Source: Burkholderiales bacterium (lineage in GTDB: Bacteria; Pseudomonadota; Gammaproteobacteria; Burkholderiales; Burkholderiaceae_C). Taken from it: 64,000 nt of DNA. This document shows, piece by piece, positions 17,567-26,561 of this stretch (position 1 is its first letter; every line of letters begins with the position of its first letter). The stretch lies in NCBI GenBank assembly GCA_947448955.1, contig CANFPU010000004.1, positions 1-64,000 of the forward strand. Direction: 5' to 3'. The notes beneath the pieces were generated by a model, which saw only the letters and a program-made list of their open reading frames with translations, was not told where the DNA came from and searched no databases. The position numbers were made by a program, and so were the translations under genes.

Positions 17567-18627
17567 GGGTTCACAGCCCCTGGCAACTGCAGCACGTCGG
17601 CGCGCCAGCAGCGCACGCGGCGCTCGCCCAAGGGCCCATCCGACGGCGCTCGGTCGAGCACGTGCAAGGTCTGGGGCTGCGCGCAGTTCGCCAACCCATG
17701 GCCACAGCGCGGCAGGAAGCGGCAGCCCGCTGGCATCTCGGCAGCGCCCGGCACACGGCCCGGGATGAAGCCCAGCGGCGCGCGCCTGGGCGTCAAACGA
17801 GGCAGCGATCGCAACAGCCCCGAGGTGTAGGGGTGGCGCGGTCGCGCCAACGCGGCATCGACCGGCGCGTCTTCGACCACCTCGCCGGCGTACATCGTCA
17901 CCATCCGCGTGCAAGTCTCGGCGACCACACCCAGGTCGTGCGTGATGAACAGCAGCGCGGTGCCAGTGCGCTCGCTCAGATCGCGCAGCAAGTCGGTGAT
18001 TTGGGCTTGCACGGTGACGTCCAGCGCGGTGGTCGGTTCATCGGCGATCAGCAGCTTGGGCTCGCAAACCAAGGCCATCGCGATCATCACGCGCTGGCGC
18101 ATACCTCCCGAGAGCTGGTGCGGGTACTCGTCGTGGCGCCGCGATGGCAGCGCGATGCCCACCTGGGCCAGCGCCCGCACCGCGCGCTCGCGCGCCTCGG
18201 CCCGCGACACCGCGAAGTGCGACCGGTAAGCCTGGCCGATCTGGTGGCCAATCGTGAAGACCGGGTCGAGCGCGCTCATCGGCTCTTGGAAGATCATCGC
18301 GATCTCACGCCCTCGCAGCGCACGCATCTGCGGCGCCGGCAGCGAAACCAGGTCGCGGCCTTCGAACAACACCTGTCCGGCAATGCGCGCCGAGTCGGCG
18401 GCCAGCAATCGCATGATGGCCAGGCCGGTGACGGTCTTGCCGCAGCCGCTCTCGCCGACCAGGCCGATGCGCTCGCCACGCGCGACGCGAAAGGACACCC
18501 CGCGGGTGACCGCCAAATCGCCGGCCGAGGTTCGGAACGACACGCCGACATCGCGCAATTCGAGCAGCGCGTCGACACGTTCGGCTGAACGAAGGGGCTC
18601 GGTGGTCACAGGCATCAGGGTGCTCAT
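17563..18627 (-). CDS. Peptide-type ABC transporter ATPase, DppD-like
   Basis: 354 residues from ATG 18627. Walker A is GESGCGKT, the signature is LSGGMRQR and Walker B is LLIADE. The C-terminal domain carries the spaced Cys residues (CRFLPRCGHGLANC) typical of DppD/OppD. First gene of the operon (DppD, DppF, binding protein, DppB, DppC), so the promoter should lie in 18628-18903. An alternative start four codons upstream (18639) is possible. Confidence 0.92.
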   Translation of the reverse strand: MSTLMPVTTEPLRSAERVDALLELRDVGVSFRTSAGDLAVTRGVSFRVARGERIGLVGESGCGKTVTGLAIMRLLAADSARIAGQVLFEGRDLVSLPAPQMRALRGREIAMIFQEPMSALDPVFTIGHQIGQAYRSHFAVSRAEARERAVRALAQVGIALPSRRHDEYPHQLSGGMRQRVMIAMALVCEPKLLIADEPTTALDVTVQAQITDLLRDLSERTGTALLFITHDLGVVAETCTRMVTMYAGEVVEDAPVDAALARPRHPYTSGLLRSLPRLTPRRAPLGFIPGRVPGAAEMPAGCRFLPRCGHGLANCAQPQTLHVLDRAPSDGPLGERRVRCWRADVLQLPGAVNP

Positions 18628-18903
18628 CGTCAGAGCCAAAGCTTAGGGCCAACCCTGCCATCGGCAATGGGTGCATGCCCTGACACCTGGGTGACGCACC
18701 CGGTTGCGGCCACTGGGTGACGCTGCCGATGCGCCTCGGGGTCTTCGCGCTGGCCTACAGGATGGCAGTGAGCATCTTCCTCAGCGATCCAGGCGACAAA
18801 GACTGGCATCATCCGCCAGACGTTTTTGAGCGCAGGGCATCAACGGCTTGAAGCCGGATGCAACGCCGAGAAAATTCCAACCCTCATCAAAGAAGGATGC
18901 CCG
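18628..18903. promoter_or_regulatory. Divergent intergenic region with a repeated 10-mer
   Basis: This gap separates the ABC operon (minus) from the DUF1330 gene (plus), so it should hold promoters in both directions. The 10-mer TGGGTGACGC occurs twice, at 18688-18697 and 18714-18723, 26 bp apart start to start. Such spacing, about 2.5 helical turns, could mark a regulator site. I see no convincing sigma-70 boxes. Confidence 0.35.
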
Positions 18904-19197
18904 ATGACCAAAGCCTACTGGGTCAGTGCCTACCACGAAGTCAAGGATGCGGAGGCACTGGCCGCCTATGCCAAGCTGGCAGGCCCCGCGCTGACCGCTG
19001 CCGGCGCAAAGTTTCTGGCCCGCGGCCTGCCCGCCGCCACCAAGGAGGCGGGCATGATGCAGCGCCTGGTCTTGATCGAGTTCGAAACCGTGGCCCAGGC
19101 GCTGGCCGCCTATGCCAGCCCAGGCTACCAGGAGGCCTTGGCCGCGCTGGGCAAGAACGCCGTCATCCGAGACATGCGGATCATCGAAGGCGTTTGA
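18904..19197 (+). CDS. DUF1330 family protein
   Basis: 97 residues in a dimeric alpha/beta-barrel (ferredoxin-like) style. The N-terminus KAYWVSAYHEVKDAEALAAYAKLAGPAL and the ending IRDMRIIEGV fit DUF1330. An AAGGA ribosome-binding site lies about 10 bases before ATG 18904. The biochemical role of the family is unknown. It stands alone on the plus strand, divergent from the ABC operon. Confidence 0.8.
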   Translation: MTKAYWVSAYHEVKDAEALAAYAKLAGPALTAAGAKFLARGLPAATKEAGMMQRLVLIEFETVAQALAAYASPGYQEALAALGKNAVIRDMRIIEGV

Positions 19198-19297
19198 TCT
19201 GGCCGCCAGGCCAGGTCAAACGCGATGCGCCGGCCAGGCCCTTGGCAGCACCCTGCCGATTTGAACCCTACACTCGGCGCAACGCCACAACCTGCTG

Positions 19298-20161
19298 ATG
19301 GCCACTATCTGGAGAGCCAAGGTGCGCTTTTTTTTGAAACGCTCTAGCCTGAGTCTCGTCGCCGCCGCCTGTCTGGCTGCTGGCATCGGCCTGATGCCGG
19401 GCTGTGGTGGCAGCACCACGCCCGACTCGATCACAGTGCTCGAAGGCCTGTGGCATGGCAACAGGTCTTCTGCCACGCTGATGGCCACCAGCATCCTGCA
19501 CGACGGTCAATTCTGGTTGGTCTACGGCACAGCCAACCCCACCAGCACAGCAGCCAGCAGCCCGACGGGGGCCAACGCCTGGGTTGGGTTCAGCAATGTC
19601 GAAGGCTTCGTTCAGGGCACCGGCAGCGTCTCCAACATGCGATTCAATTCGATCGACGCACTGGATTTCCACGGCACGCTGACCATCACCCCGGTCGCCG
19701 TGACCGCCCCTTACGTGGCCGGCAAGAGCCTGAACGGCAGCATCACCTCCAGCAGCGGCACGGCGGCGTTCACCTCGGCACCGGCGCCGACTGCGGCCTA
19801 CCAGTACAACATTTCAGCCAAACTCGCGGATGTCGTGGGCACCTGGACCGGCGCCGTGGTGCCCGGGACGACCGCCACCGCGACCGCCACGGCAACGGCC
19901 ACGATCGATGCCGCATCGGGCTTGAAGGTCACCAACGGCACCTGCATCCTCAGCGGCAGCATCAACCCACGGGCACCGGGTATCACGGGCGAGAACGTCT
20001 TTGACATCGCTTTGCTTGCCGGCAGCGCCTGCAAGGATGCGGCGGTCCAATACCGCGGCATCGGCCTGCTGCAGGCCATGAACAACGCCAAGGCTCAACT
20101 CATTGTGCTGTCCAAGAACAGCAGCAACGACAAGTCATTGGTGTTCTTCGCCAGCCGCTAG
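19298..20161 (+). CDS. Secreted hypothetical protein, possible lipoprotein
   Basis: 287 residues, family not recognised. A hydrophobic signal segment (SLVAAACLAAGIGLM) is followed by PGCGG, which looks like a lipobox although Pro at -2 is atypical. The mature part is rich in Thr, Ser, Ala and Gly and appears beta-structured. It includes an Ala-Thr run (TATATATATAT) encoded by repeated ACC/GCC-type triplets near 19870-19905. A GTG at 19322 (MRFFLKRSS) is an alternative start that would give a more usual signal peptide. Its neighbours say nothing about its job. Confidence 0.6.
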   Translation: MATIWRAKVRFFLKRSSLSLVAAACLAAGIGLMPGCGGSTTPDSITVLEGLWHGNRSSATLMATSILHDGQFWLVYGTANPTSTAASSPTGANAWVGFSNVEGFVQGTGSVSNMRFNSIDALDFHGTLTITPVAVTAPYVAGKSLNGSITSSSGTAAFTSAPAPTAAYQYNISAKLADVVGTWTGAVVPGTTATATATATATIDAASGLKVTNGTCILSGSINPRAPGITGENVFDIALLAGSACKDAAVQYRGIGLLQAMNNAKAQLIVLSKNSSNDKSLVFFASR

Positions 20162-20182
20162 GCAAGCGCCGCGGTGGCGGCG

Positions 20183-20932
20183 CTAAGCGCTTTGAAGATA
20201 GCGTGTTGCCAGCGTCTGAAGTGAGGCTGGGCTCAGGCCGAGCCTTTGCCGCAGGTAGGCCTCGACACCGCCGTGCTCCGCATCCAAGGCCTGCAACGAA
20301 GCATCGAGAAAGCCCTGCTGTACCCGCCACAGCACCGCCAGCGCTTCGGCGGGGGTGTCGCTGGGAGGCACCGGCGGACGCCGGTAGAACTGGTTGGTCA
20401 GCAAGTAGTCCTGCTGCACCAGTTCGCGCGGCACCCCCAGCGCCAGCAGAATCAACGCCGAGCCAACGCCGGTCCGGTCCTTGCCAGCGGTGCAATGCAG
20501 CACGGCCGGTGCGTCGGATTGCAACAGCAGGTCAAACATCTCGGCAAATCGGTGCGCATGGTCGGTGACCATCGCCCGGTACAGATCTTTCATCAACTCG
20601 ACCACGACCTCGGCGCTGAGTTGGCGCCCAGCGGCCGCCAGGTCCTGCATGCGCTGGACGACGGCGGGCTCGATGACCAGCGAATGCTGGACCACACCCG
20701 GCAGCCGGTAGGGCGTAGCGGCGCGCTCGGCCTCACCGCGGAAGTCGATCGTCCTGGCCAGCCCCAGCCCCGCCAGCACCGCATGGTCGGCCTCGGTCAG
20801 TCCAGCCAGATGGTCTGAGCGAAACAGCTTGCGCCATCGCAGTGGGCGCGAGCCGTGGCCGGGGTAACCCCCGAGGTCGCGGAAATTGGTGGCCCCTTGC
20901 AGAGGCACATGGCGGTCGGGATGTTGAGGCAT
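20183..20932 (-). CDS. Tyrosine-protein phosphatase-like protein (Y_phosphatase3 type)
   Basis: 249 residues. The active-site loop HCTAGKDRTG (C147, R153) is the CX5R motif of the bacterial LipA/Y_phosphatase3 family. The N-terminus NFRDLGGYPG with KLFRSDHL is also typical of that family. It may dephosphorylate phosphotyrosine or phosphoinositides; many members have unknown targets. ATG 20932 is supported by the family N-terminus. It diverges from the SDR gene, with 127 bp between the two starts. Confidence 0.88.
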   Translation of the reverse strand: MPQHPDRHVPLQGATNFRDLGGYPGHGSRPLRWRKLFRSDHLAGLTEADHAVLAGLGLARTIDFRGEAERAATPYRLPGVVQHSLVIEPAVVQRMQDLAAAGRQLSAEVVVELMKDLYRAMVTDHAHRFAEMFDLLLQSDAPAVLHCTAGKDRTGVGSALILLALGVPRELVQQDYLLTNQFYRRPPVPPSDTPAEALAVLWRVQQGFLDASLQALDAEHGGVEAYLRQRLGLSPASLQTLATRYLQSA

Positions 20933-21059
20933 GGGCCGGATTGTGCTGCGCCAGACGACCGCGGCGCTGTCGCTTGTGTTCAGGCTGCGCCGCAGGTGCG
21001 GGCATATCATCTTCGCTAGATTCGATCGTCGTCACAACCACCCCTGCGAGGAGACCTGC

Positions 21060-21836
21060 ATGTACAAACCTTTTGATCTGAGCGGCCGCGGCGCCATCGT
21101 CACCGGTGGCAATGGCGGCATTGGTTACGGCATGGCGCGCGCGCTGCTGGCCTCCGGTGCCTCGGTGGCGGTCTGGGGGTCAAACCCGGACAAGACCGCC
21201 AAGGCCAAGGCGACGCTGGCGTCTGAATGTGGCGACGCGTCACGCGTCCATGCTTTCGTCTGCGACGTCGGCGACGAGGCCCAGATCGACAGCACTTTCG
21301 CGGCTTCTGTGGCAGCCCTGGGGCGGGTCGACGCCTGCTATGCCAACGCTGGGATCGGCGGCAAGGGCACGATGATGCTCGACATGAGCTTGGAAGAGTT
21401 CCGCCGCATCCAGCGCATCAATGTCGAAGGCGTATTCCTGACCTTCCGCGCCGCCGCCAGACACATGGTCGAGCGCGGCGAGGGCGGCTCGCTGATCGCC
21501 ACCGCCAGCACCGCAGCGGTCGAGGGCGCGGCCCGCAGCAGCCACTATGGCGCGTCCAAGGGCGCCGTGACTTCTTATGTTCGCGCGCTGGCGGTGGAAC
21601 TGGCGCGCCACCGGATCCGGGTCAACTCGATCCTGCCGGGCTGGATCGTCACCGACATGACCGAGCGCTCGGTCAACAACCCGAAGTTTGCTGACGCGGT
21701 GCTGCCGCGCATCCCGGCCCGGCGCTGGGGCGAGATCGACGACTTCGGCGGTATCGCGGTCTACCTCGCAAGCGACGCCTCGTCCTACACCACCGGCGAA
21801 CAGTTCGTCATCGACGGCGGCTACACCAAGTTCTGA
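21060..21836 (+). CDS. Short-chain dehydrogenase/reductase (SDR)
   Basis: 258 residues, classical SDR. It has a TGGNGGIG nucleotide motif (15-22), NAG (96-98) and the catalytic Y163-x3-K167 with the Ser near 148-150. The end EQFVIDGGYTKF is typical of classical SDRs. A GAGGAG ribosome-binding site precedes ATG 21060. It oxidises or reduces an alcohol/ketone with NAD(P). It faces the CoA ligase gene tail to tail, 10 bp apart, and may serve the same catabolic route, but the substrate is unknown. Confidence 0.9.
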   Translation: MYKPFDLSGRGAIVTGGNGGIGYGMARALLASGASVAVWGSNPDKTAKAKATLASECGDASRVHAFVCDVGDEAQIDSTFAASVAALGRVDACYANAGIGGKGTMMLDMSLEEFRRIQRINVEGVFLTFRAAARHMVERGEGGSLIATASTAAVEGAARSSHYGASKGAVTSYVRALAVELARHRIRVNSILPGWIVTDMTERSVNNPKFADAVLPRIPARRWGEIDDFGGIAVYLASDASSYTTGEQFVIDGGYTKF

Positions 21837-21846
21837 CGGGGAGGCC

Positions 21847-23709
21847 TCAGCCCAGCACGATGACGTCGTCGCTGGGCGGCTCGGCGTACAAGCGATCGAC
21901 CAGCGCGGCGCGGCGGCCCAGGCCGGCACGCTGGTTGATGTAGCCCTTGTCGGTGAGTTCGTTGCCGTCGATCGAGGGCGGCTCGGTCATCAACATCACG
22001 CGCGCGATGCGCCGACTGCTCGCGCCGCCAGTCGATGCGTTGTGGGCTTCCAGGCCTTGCCTGAGTCGGGCCAGCAGTGCCGGATGTCTGACCACCGTCT
22101 CGAAACCGGCCTCGGGGTCGCCGATGATCTGCCGACAAGCCGGCAGGTTGGGCCAAGCCAGCAGGCCGACCAACGGGCGGTCTTGCCCAGTGACGAGCGC
22201 GTCGAGCAGGATGGGCGAGGTCGCGGCGATCGCATCGGTGCGCAAAGCGCCGACCTGCACGAAAGTGCCGGTCATCAGCTTGAACTCCTCCGCGACACGG
22301 CCGGCAAAGATCAACCCTTGCGCCGGGTCTTGCGGGTCGACAAAGGTGCCGGCATCGCCGATGCAATAAAACCCCTCGGCGTCGAACGCCGCACGGGTCA
22401 GTTCGGGCTGGTCGAAGTAGCCCGGTGTGACATGGACGCCGCGCAGCCGCAACTCATAGGCCGGGCCGGCGGGCACCATCTTGAGCTCGACGCCCGGAAA
22501 GGGCAGCCCGATCAGGCCGACGCGCTCGGTGTCCCAATAGGTGCCGGTCGAGGTCGGCGCGGTTTCGGTCGAACCCCAGCCGGTGTAGAAAACGATGCGT
22601 TGCCCGGTGGTTCGAACGGCCAAGGCCTGCATCCGCTCGTACAAATCGTCGGGCAGACGTGCCCCGCCATAGGCCATCAGGCCCAGGTTCTTGAAGAAGC
22701 TTTGGCACAGCGCTTCGTCGGTCTCCAGTGCTGCGGCCAGCGCGGCATAACCTGCAGGTGCATTGGCGTAATACGTCGGCGAAATCTCACGCAGATTGCG
22801 CAAGGTCTCGTCAAACTGGCCTGGCGTCGGCCGACCGTCGTCAATGTAGAGCGTGCCACCTTCGGTCAACAGCGAATTGAACAAGGCGTTGCCGCCCATT
22901 GTGTGGTTCCAGGGCATCCAGTCCAGGTAAACCGGGTCCAGGCCGTCGGGATGATGACGAACCTGCGTGCCCATCGCCACGTTGGCGCACATCATCTGCT
23001 GCGTGTTGATGACGGCCTTGGGCATGCCGGTCGACCCCGAAGTGAACAGCAACTTGCCGACCGTCTCAGGTCGGATGCGATCGATCGCCGCGTCGACCTC
23101 GGGCGTCACCGGCGTCGCCGCCAGCGCCGCAAAGTCGACGCTGGCGATGCCCTCGGCAGGCTGGTCGACATGCACGACGGTGCGGCCGTCGAGGTTCAAG
23201 GCTCTCAGCGCTTTCTCGAACATCGGTCCGTCCTGCACCATCACCAACGCCGGCTTGACCAGGCCGAAGAGGTATTTCAGCTTCGCATGGTCCTGGCTCA
23301 TCAGCGAGTAAGCCGGCGAGATCGGCGCCACCGGCAAGCAAGCCTGCATGGCCGCCTGCGTCATCAGCGCATGTTCCATCGAATTGCCCGACAGAATCGC
23401 CACCGTGCTGCCAGGCGCCAGCCCAAGATTGAGCAGGCCCTGGGTCAGCGCATCGACGCTGCGCTTCGCCTCGCCATACGACAGCTTTCGCCACTGGCGG
23501 TCTGGGCCTTTGCGCTGCGCCAGCCAAGTCGTGTCGGGCCGTTCGAGCGCCCATTTGGCAAGCGACGCCGGGATGTGTTTTTCATAAGGTTTGAGCGCAA
23601 AGCGCGATTTCAGAACGATCACGCCGTCGTCGCGGCGATCGACCTCGATGTCGCGCGGTAGCCAGTCCATCTTGCGAAATGCCGGCGCGCCGGCGGTGCT
23701 GCCACTCAT
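21847..23709 (-). CDS. Feruloyl-CoA-synthase-like acyl-CoA ligase
   Basis: 620 residues, the usual length of the feruloyl-CoA synthase branch of adenylate-forming enzymes. The ATP motif is FTSGSTGMPK (222-231). The stretch AILSGNSMEHALM...PISPAYSLMSQD and the C-terminal NELTDKGYINQ with its catalytic Lys are typical of that branch. It would activate an aromatic or other carboxylic acid to its CoA ester. The adjacent enoyl-CoA hydratase fits a side-chain shortening route, but the hydratase does not look like the classical feruloyl-CoA hydratase-lyase, so ferulate is not certain. It starts one base after that gene's stop. Confidence 0.82.
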   Translation of the reverse strand: MSGSTAGAPAFRKMDWLPRDIEVDRRDDGVIVLKSRFALKPYEKHIPASLAKWALERPDTTWLAQRKGPDRQWRKLSYGEAKRSVDALTQGLLNLGLAPGSTVAILSGNSMEHALMTQAAMQACLPVAPISPAYSLMSQDHAKLKYLFGLVKPALVMVQDGPMFEKALRALNLDGRTVVHVDQPAEGIASVDFAALAATPVTPEVDAAIDRIRPETVGKLLFTSGSTGMPKAVINTQQMMCANVAMGTQVRHHPDGLDPVYLDWMPWNHTMGGNALFNSLLTEGGTLYIDDGRPTPGQFDETLRNLREISPTYYANAPAGYAALAAALETDEALCQSFFKNLGLMAYGGARLPDDLYERMQALAVRTTGQRIVFYTGWGSTETAPTSTGTYWDTERVGLIGLPFPGVELKMVPAGPAYELRLRGVHVTPGYFDQPELTRAAFDAEGFYCIGDAGTFVDPQDPAQGLIFAGRVAEEFKLMTGTFVQVGALRTDAIAATSPILLDALVTGQDRPLVGLLAWPNLPACRQIIGDPEAGFETVVRHPALLARLRQGLEAHNASTGGASSRRIARVMLMTEPPSIDGNELTDKGYINQRAGLGRRAALVDRLYAEPPSDDVIVLG

Positions 23710-23710
23710 G

Positions 23711-24523
23711 TCATTGCCCTTTGAACTGCGGTTCGCGCTTTTCCATGAAAGCCTGAATGCCTTCGGCCATGTCCTGCGTCTTGAACAGCGGCAGCAGCTG
23801 TAGATAGACATGGTGGACATGGTCGGGAAAGGTCTCGTTCAGACCGATGCGCATCATGCGTTTGGCGGCTTGCACCGCCAGTGGCGCATTCGAGGCGATC
23901 TCGCGCGCCATCGCCCGGGCCCGGTCCATCAGCTCGCTGTCGGGCACGACCAAGTTGGTGAGACCCCAGTCCAGACTCTCGCGGGCGCTCAGCGTACGAC
24001 CGGTAAAGATCAACTCGGCGGCCTTGGCCCAGCCGATCATTCGCGGCAAAAACCAGGTGCCGCCCGACTCGGGCACGACACCACGCTTGACGAAGGCCGC
24101 CGCGAGCTTGGCCGATTCGGCCATGATGCGGATGTCGCAGCCCAACGCAGTGTCCATGCCATAACCGGCAGCACCGCCGTTGACCGCGCAGATCGTGGGT
24201 TTGTCCATCGCCTGCAACACCGTCGGCGGGGTGTCGCGCAGGTTCAAGGTGGTCGATGACGACGCGAGGCTCAGACCGCCTTCGGGCCGTCCGCTGCGCA
24301 GGTCGAGGCCGGCGCAAAATGCCCGGCCCTTGCCGGTCAGGATCACACAGCGAACCGCCGGATCCTCGTTGGCCTTGAGCAGCAGGCGCGTCAACTCGCC
24401 CAGCATCGCGCGCGAGATCGTGTTCATGCGCTCGGGCGCATTGAGCGTGATGACGGCGATCTGGTCTTCGACGACGTAAAGCACTTCGGACGGCGCAGAA
24501 GCGTTGGGTTCAACATCTTTCAT
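23711..24523 (-). CDS. Enoyl-CoA hydratase/isomerase family protein
   Basis: 270 residues, crotonase fold. CVILTGKGRAFCAGLDL forms the first oxyanion-hole strand and NGGAAGYGMDTALGCDI the second. VVPESGGTWFLPRMIG matches the usual catalytic-loop position. It likely hydrates or isomerises an enoyl-CoA. It sits directly upstream of the acyl-CoA ligase gene with 1 bp between them, which argues for one transcript. It diverges from the Bug receptor gene, a common pairing in Burkholderiales aromatic-acid loci. Confidence 0.88.
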   Translation of the reverse strand: MKDVEPNASAPSEVLYVVEDQIAVITLNAPERMNTISRAMLGELTRLLLKANEDPAVRCVILTGKGRAFCAGLDLRSGRPEGGLSLASSSTTLNLRDTPPTVLQAMDKPTICAVNGGAAGYGMDTALGCDIRIMAESAKLAAAFVKRGVVPESGGTWFLPRMIGWAKAAELIFTGRTLSARESLDWGLTNLVVPDSELMDRARAMAREIASNAPLAVQAAKRMMRIGLNETFPDHVHHVYLQLLPLFKTQDMAEGIQAFMEKREPQFKGQ

Positions 24524-24656
24524 CGGGATCCTCCTGGTTGCGGCGAGCTTACCTTGGGTCGTGGTTCATACTGCGGACCGAGCCGGCCAGCGCGACCTCC
24601 AACAAGCCCCGCGTCGCTTGGCGCCGCCAACCGATGCACCTTGCTTGGAGCCCCGC

Positions 24657-25655
24657 ATGCCGATCTGCCTTGCCACCCGACGCCTGGTTCTGCTGGCCGC
24701 CGCCATGGGCTGCCTGGGACCCACCTTCTCGCAAGCGCAATCAACCTACCCGAGCCGGCCGATCGTGATGCTGGTGCCGCAGGCTGCTGGCGGCACCAAC
24801 GACATCGTCGGCCGGGTCGTCGGGCAAAGACTCGCTGAGGTGCTGGGCGGCTCGGTCGTGATCGACAACCGACCCGGGGCGGGCGGCAACATCGGCACCC
24901 AACTCGCGGCGCAGGCGCCCAAAGATGGGCACAGCTTGCTGATGACGATCAGCAGCAGCCAGGCCATCAACCCGGCGCTGTACAAGCACCCGGGTTTCGA
25001 CCCGGTGAAGGACTTCAAACCGATCAGCCTGATCGGCACAGTGCCCAACGTGCTGCTGGTGCATCCGTCGTTCGCTGCCAAGTCCGTGGCCGAGCTGCTG
25101 GCGATGGCGAAGGGCAAACCCAACGATTTACCCTACGCCTCGGCCGGCAATGGCACGCTGAACCACTTGCTGGGTGAGATGCTCGGCAGCATGGCCGGCG
25201 TGAAGTTGCAACATGTGCCCTACAAGGGCGTGGCACCGGCGCTCAACGACGTGCTGGGCGGTCAATTGCCGATGCTGTTCGCCAGCCTGCCGTCGGCGCT
25301 GGCGCACATCAAGTCCGGCCGGCTGCGCGCATTGGCCGTTAGCGGTGCGACGCGCTCGCCGGTGCTGCCCGACTTGCCGACGATCGCCGAGACGCTGCCG
25401 GGCTACAACGGCACGTTGTGGATCGGCCTGTTCGCGCCGACCGGTGTGCCGCAGGAGGCGCTGGTCAAGCTGCAGGACGCCATGGCCAAGACGCTGGCAG
25501 GCAAAGAGCTGCGCGACAAGCTCGAACAGCTCGGTGTCGAGCTTGCCGCGCCGGCCGACAAGCCGGTGACGCCTGAGCAGTTCGCGGCGATCCTCAACGA
25601 GGACATCGCCAAATGGGCCCGGATCGTGAAATCCTCCGGCGCTTCCGTGGACTGA
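24657..25655 (+). CDS. Bug/TctC-family periplasmic binding protein
   Basis: 332 residues. A signal peptide (LVLLAAAMGCLGPTFSQAQ) precedes the family start YPSRPIVMLVPQAAGGTNDIVGR. PGAGGNIGTQLAAQAPKDGHSLLM is the usual second signature. These receptors, very numerous in Burkholderiales, bind carboxylates and related ligands, often without a linked transporter. None is seen here. A GGAG site lies before ATG 24657. The family start sets the N-terminus, and the longer open frame from 24504 is not used. It may sense or bind the acid activated by the divergent CoA-ligase operon. Confidence 0.9.
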   Translation: MPICLATRRLVLLAAAMGCLGPTFSQAQSTYPSRPIVMLVPQAAGGTNDIVGRVVGQRLAEVLGGSVVIDNRPGAGGNIGTQLAAQAPKDGHSLLMTISSSQAINPALYKHPGFDPVKDFKPISLIGTVPNVLLVHPSFAAKSVAELLAMAKGKPNDLPYASAGNGTLNHLLGEMLGSMAGVKLQHVPYKGVAPALNDVLGGQLPMLFASLPSALAHIKSGRLRALAVSGATRSPVLPDLPTIAETLPGYNGTLWIGLFAPTGVPQEALVKLQDAMAKTLAGKELRDKLEQLGVELAAPADKPVTPEQFAAILNEDIAKWARIVKSSGASVD

Positions 25656-25691
25656 GGGTCGCGCGCCGGGCTCAGACCGGCTCTGCCCGGC

Positions 25692-26534
25692 TCAGCCTCG
25701 AGACGATCGGTGCAGCTCGGCGGCGAGCTCGCCCAAGCGCAGTTCGCCGGCTGGGGTCTGCCCACCCGAGGCCAGGAAAGACGCCATCGCCGATCTCGTG
25801 CCCGCCCCGCTCAGCGTGCCCTGGAACGCTGCGGCCTCGGCCAGCAGGTCGGGCAACACCTCTTTCTCTGCTCGCAGCACGCTGGCCTTGGCAGCCGCGA
25901 CCGCATGCGCTGGAAACGACGCGATCCGCGCCGCCAGCCGGTCCACATGCGGCCACAGCTCGGTTAACGACAGCGTCCGGTTGACCCAGCCCCAGTCCTG
26001 CGCTGTTTCAGCGGACACATCGTCGCACCCCAGCACCACCTCAAGCGCGCGAGAGCGCCCCAGCAACCGCGACAAGCGCACCGTGCCCGAGCCACCAGGC
26101 AGGATGCCCAGCGCGACCTCGGGCTGGTTGAAGACTGCCCGGCCGCGCAGCGCAAAGCGCATGTCGCAGCTCAGTGCGATCTCGCTACCGCCGCCGCCCG
26201 CCCGGCCCTCGACCACCGCGATCGTCGCCTTGGGCATCGTTCGCAAGGTCTCGCACATCCGGTGGAAAGGCGACAAGCCGGCGTCCGGTGCCGGCGCTTC
26301 GACTGGAAACTTCAGGATCAAGCCGACATCGAAATGCGCGATGAAGAAGTCCGGGTTGGCCGAGCACAGGATCACGACGCGCACCTCGTCGTCGGCGGCA
26401 AGCTGCTCGGTCAGCCTGATCATCTCCTTGAACAAAGGCTTGTCGAGCAGGTTGATCTCGCCGTTGGCGAGCGTGACGCGGGCCACGCCCTGGGTCAGTT
26501 CGACCCGTAAACACCGGTAATCGCTGTAGTCCAT
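25692..26534 (-). CDS. Enoyl-CoA hydratase/isomerase family protein (second copy)
   Basis: 280 residues, crotonase-like but diverged from the 23.7-kb copy. VVILCSANPDFFIAHFDVGL stands where most members have an AFCAG-type motif, and EGRAGGGGSEIALSCDMRFA forms the second oxyanion segment. FNQPEVALGILPGGSGTVRLSRLLG is typical. The unusual first motif suggests a specialised or altered reaction. It lies 28 bp downstream of the dienelactone hydrolase gene on the same strand and probably shares its transcript. Confidence 0.82.
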   Translation of the reverse strand: MDYSDYRCLRVELTQGVARVTLANGEINLLDKPLFKEMIRLTEQLAADDEVRVVILCSANPDFFIAHFDVGLILKFPVEAPAPDAGLSPFHRMCETLRTMPKATIAVVEGRAGGGGSEIALSCDMRFALRGRAVFNQPEVALGILPGGSGTVRLSRLLGRSRALEVVLGCDDVSAETAQDWGWVNRTLSLTELWPHVDRLAARIASFPAHAVAAAKASVLRAEKEVLPDLLAEAAAFQGTLSGAGTRSAMASFLASGGQTPAGELRLGELAAELHRSSRG

Positions 26535-26561
26535 GTCGGCCTCGAGGCGGATGGGTTAGCT

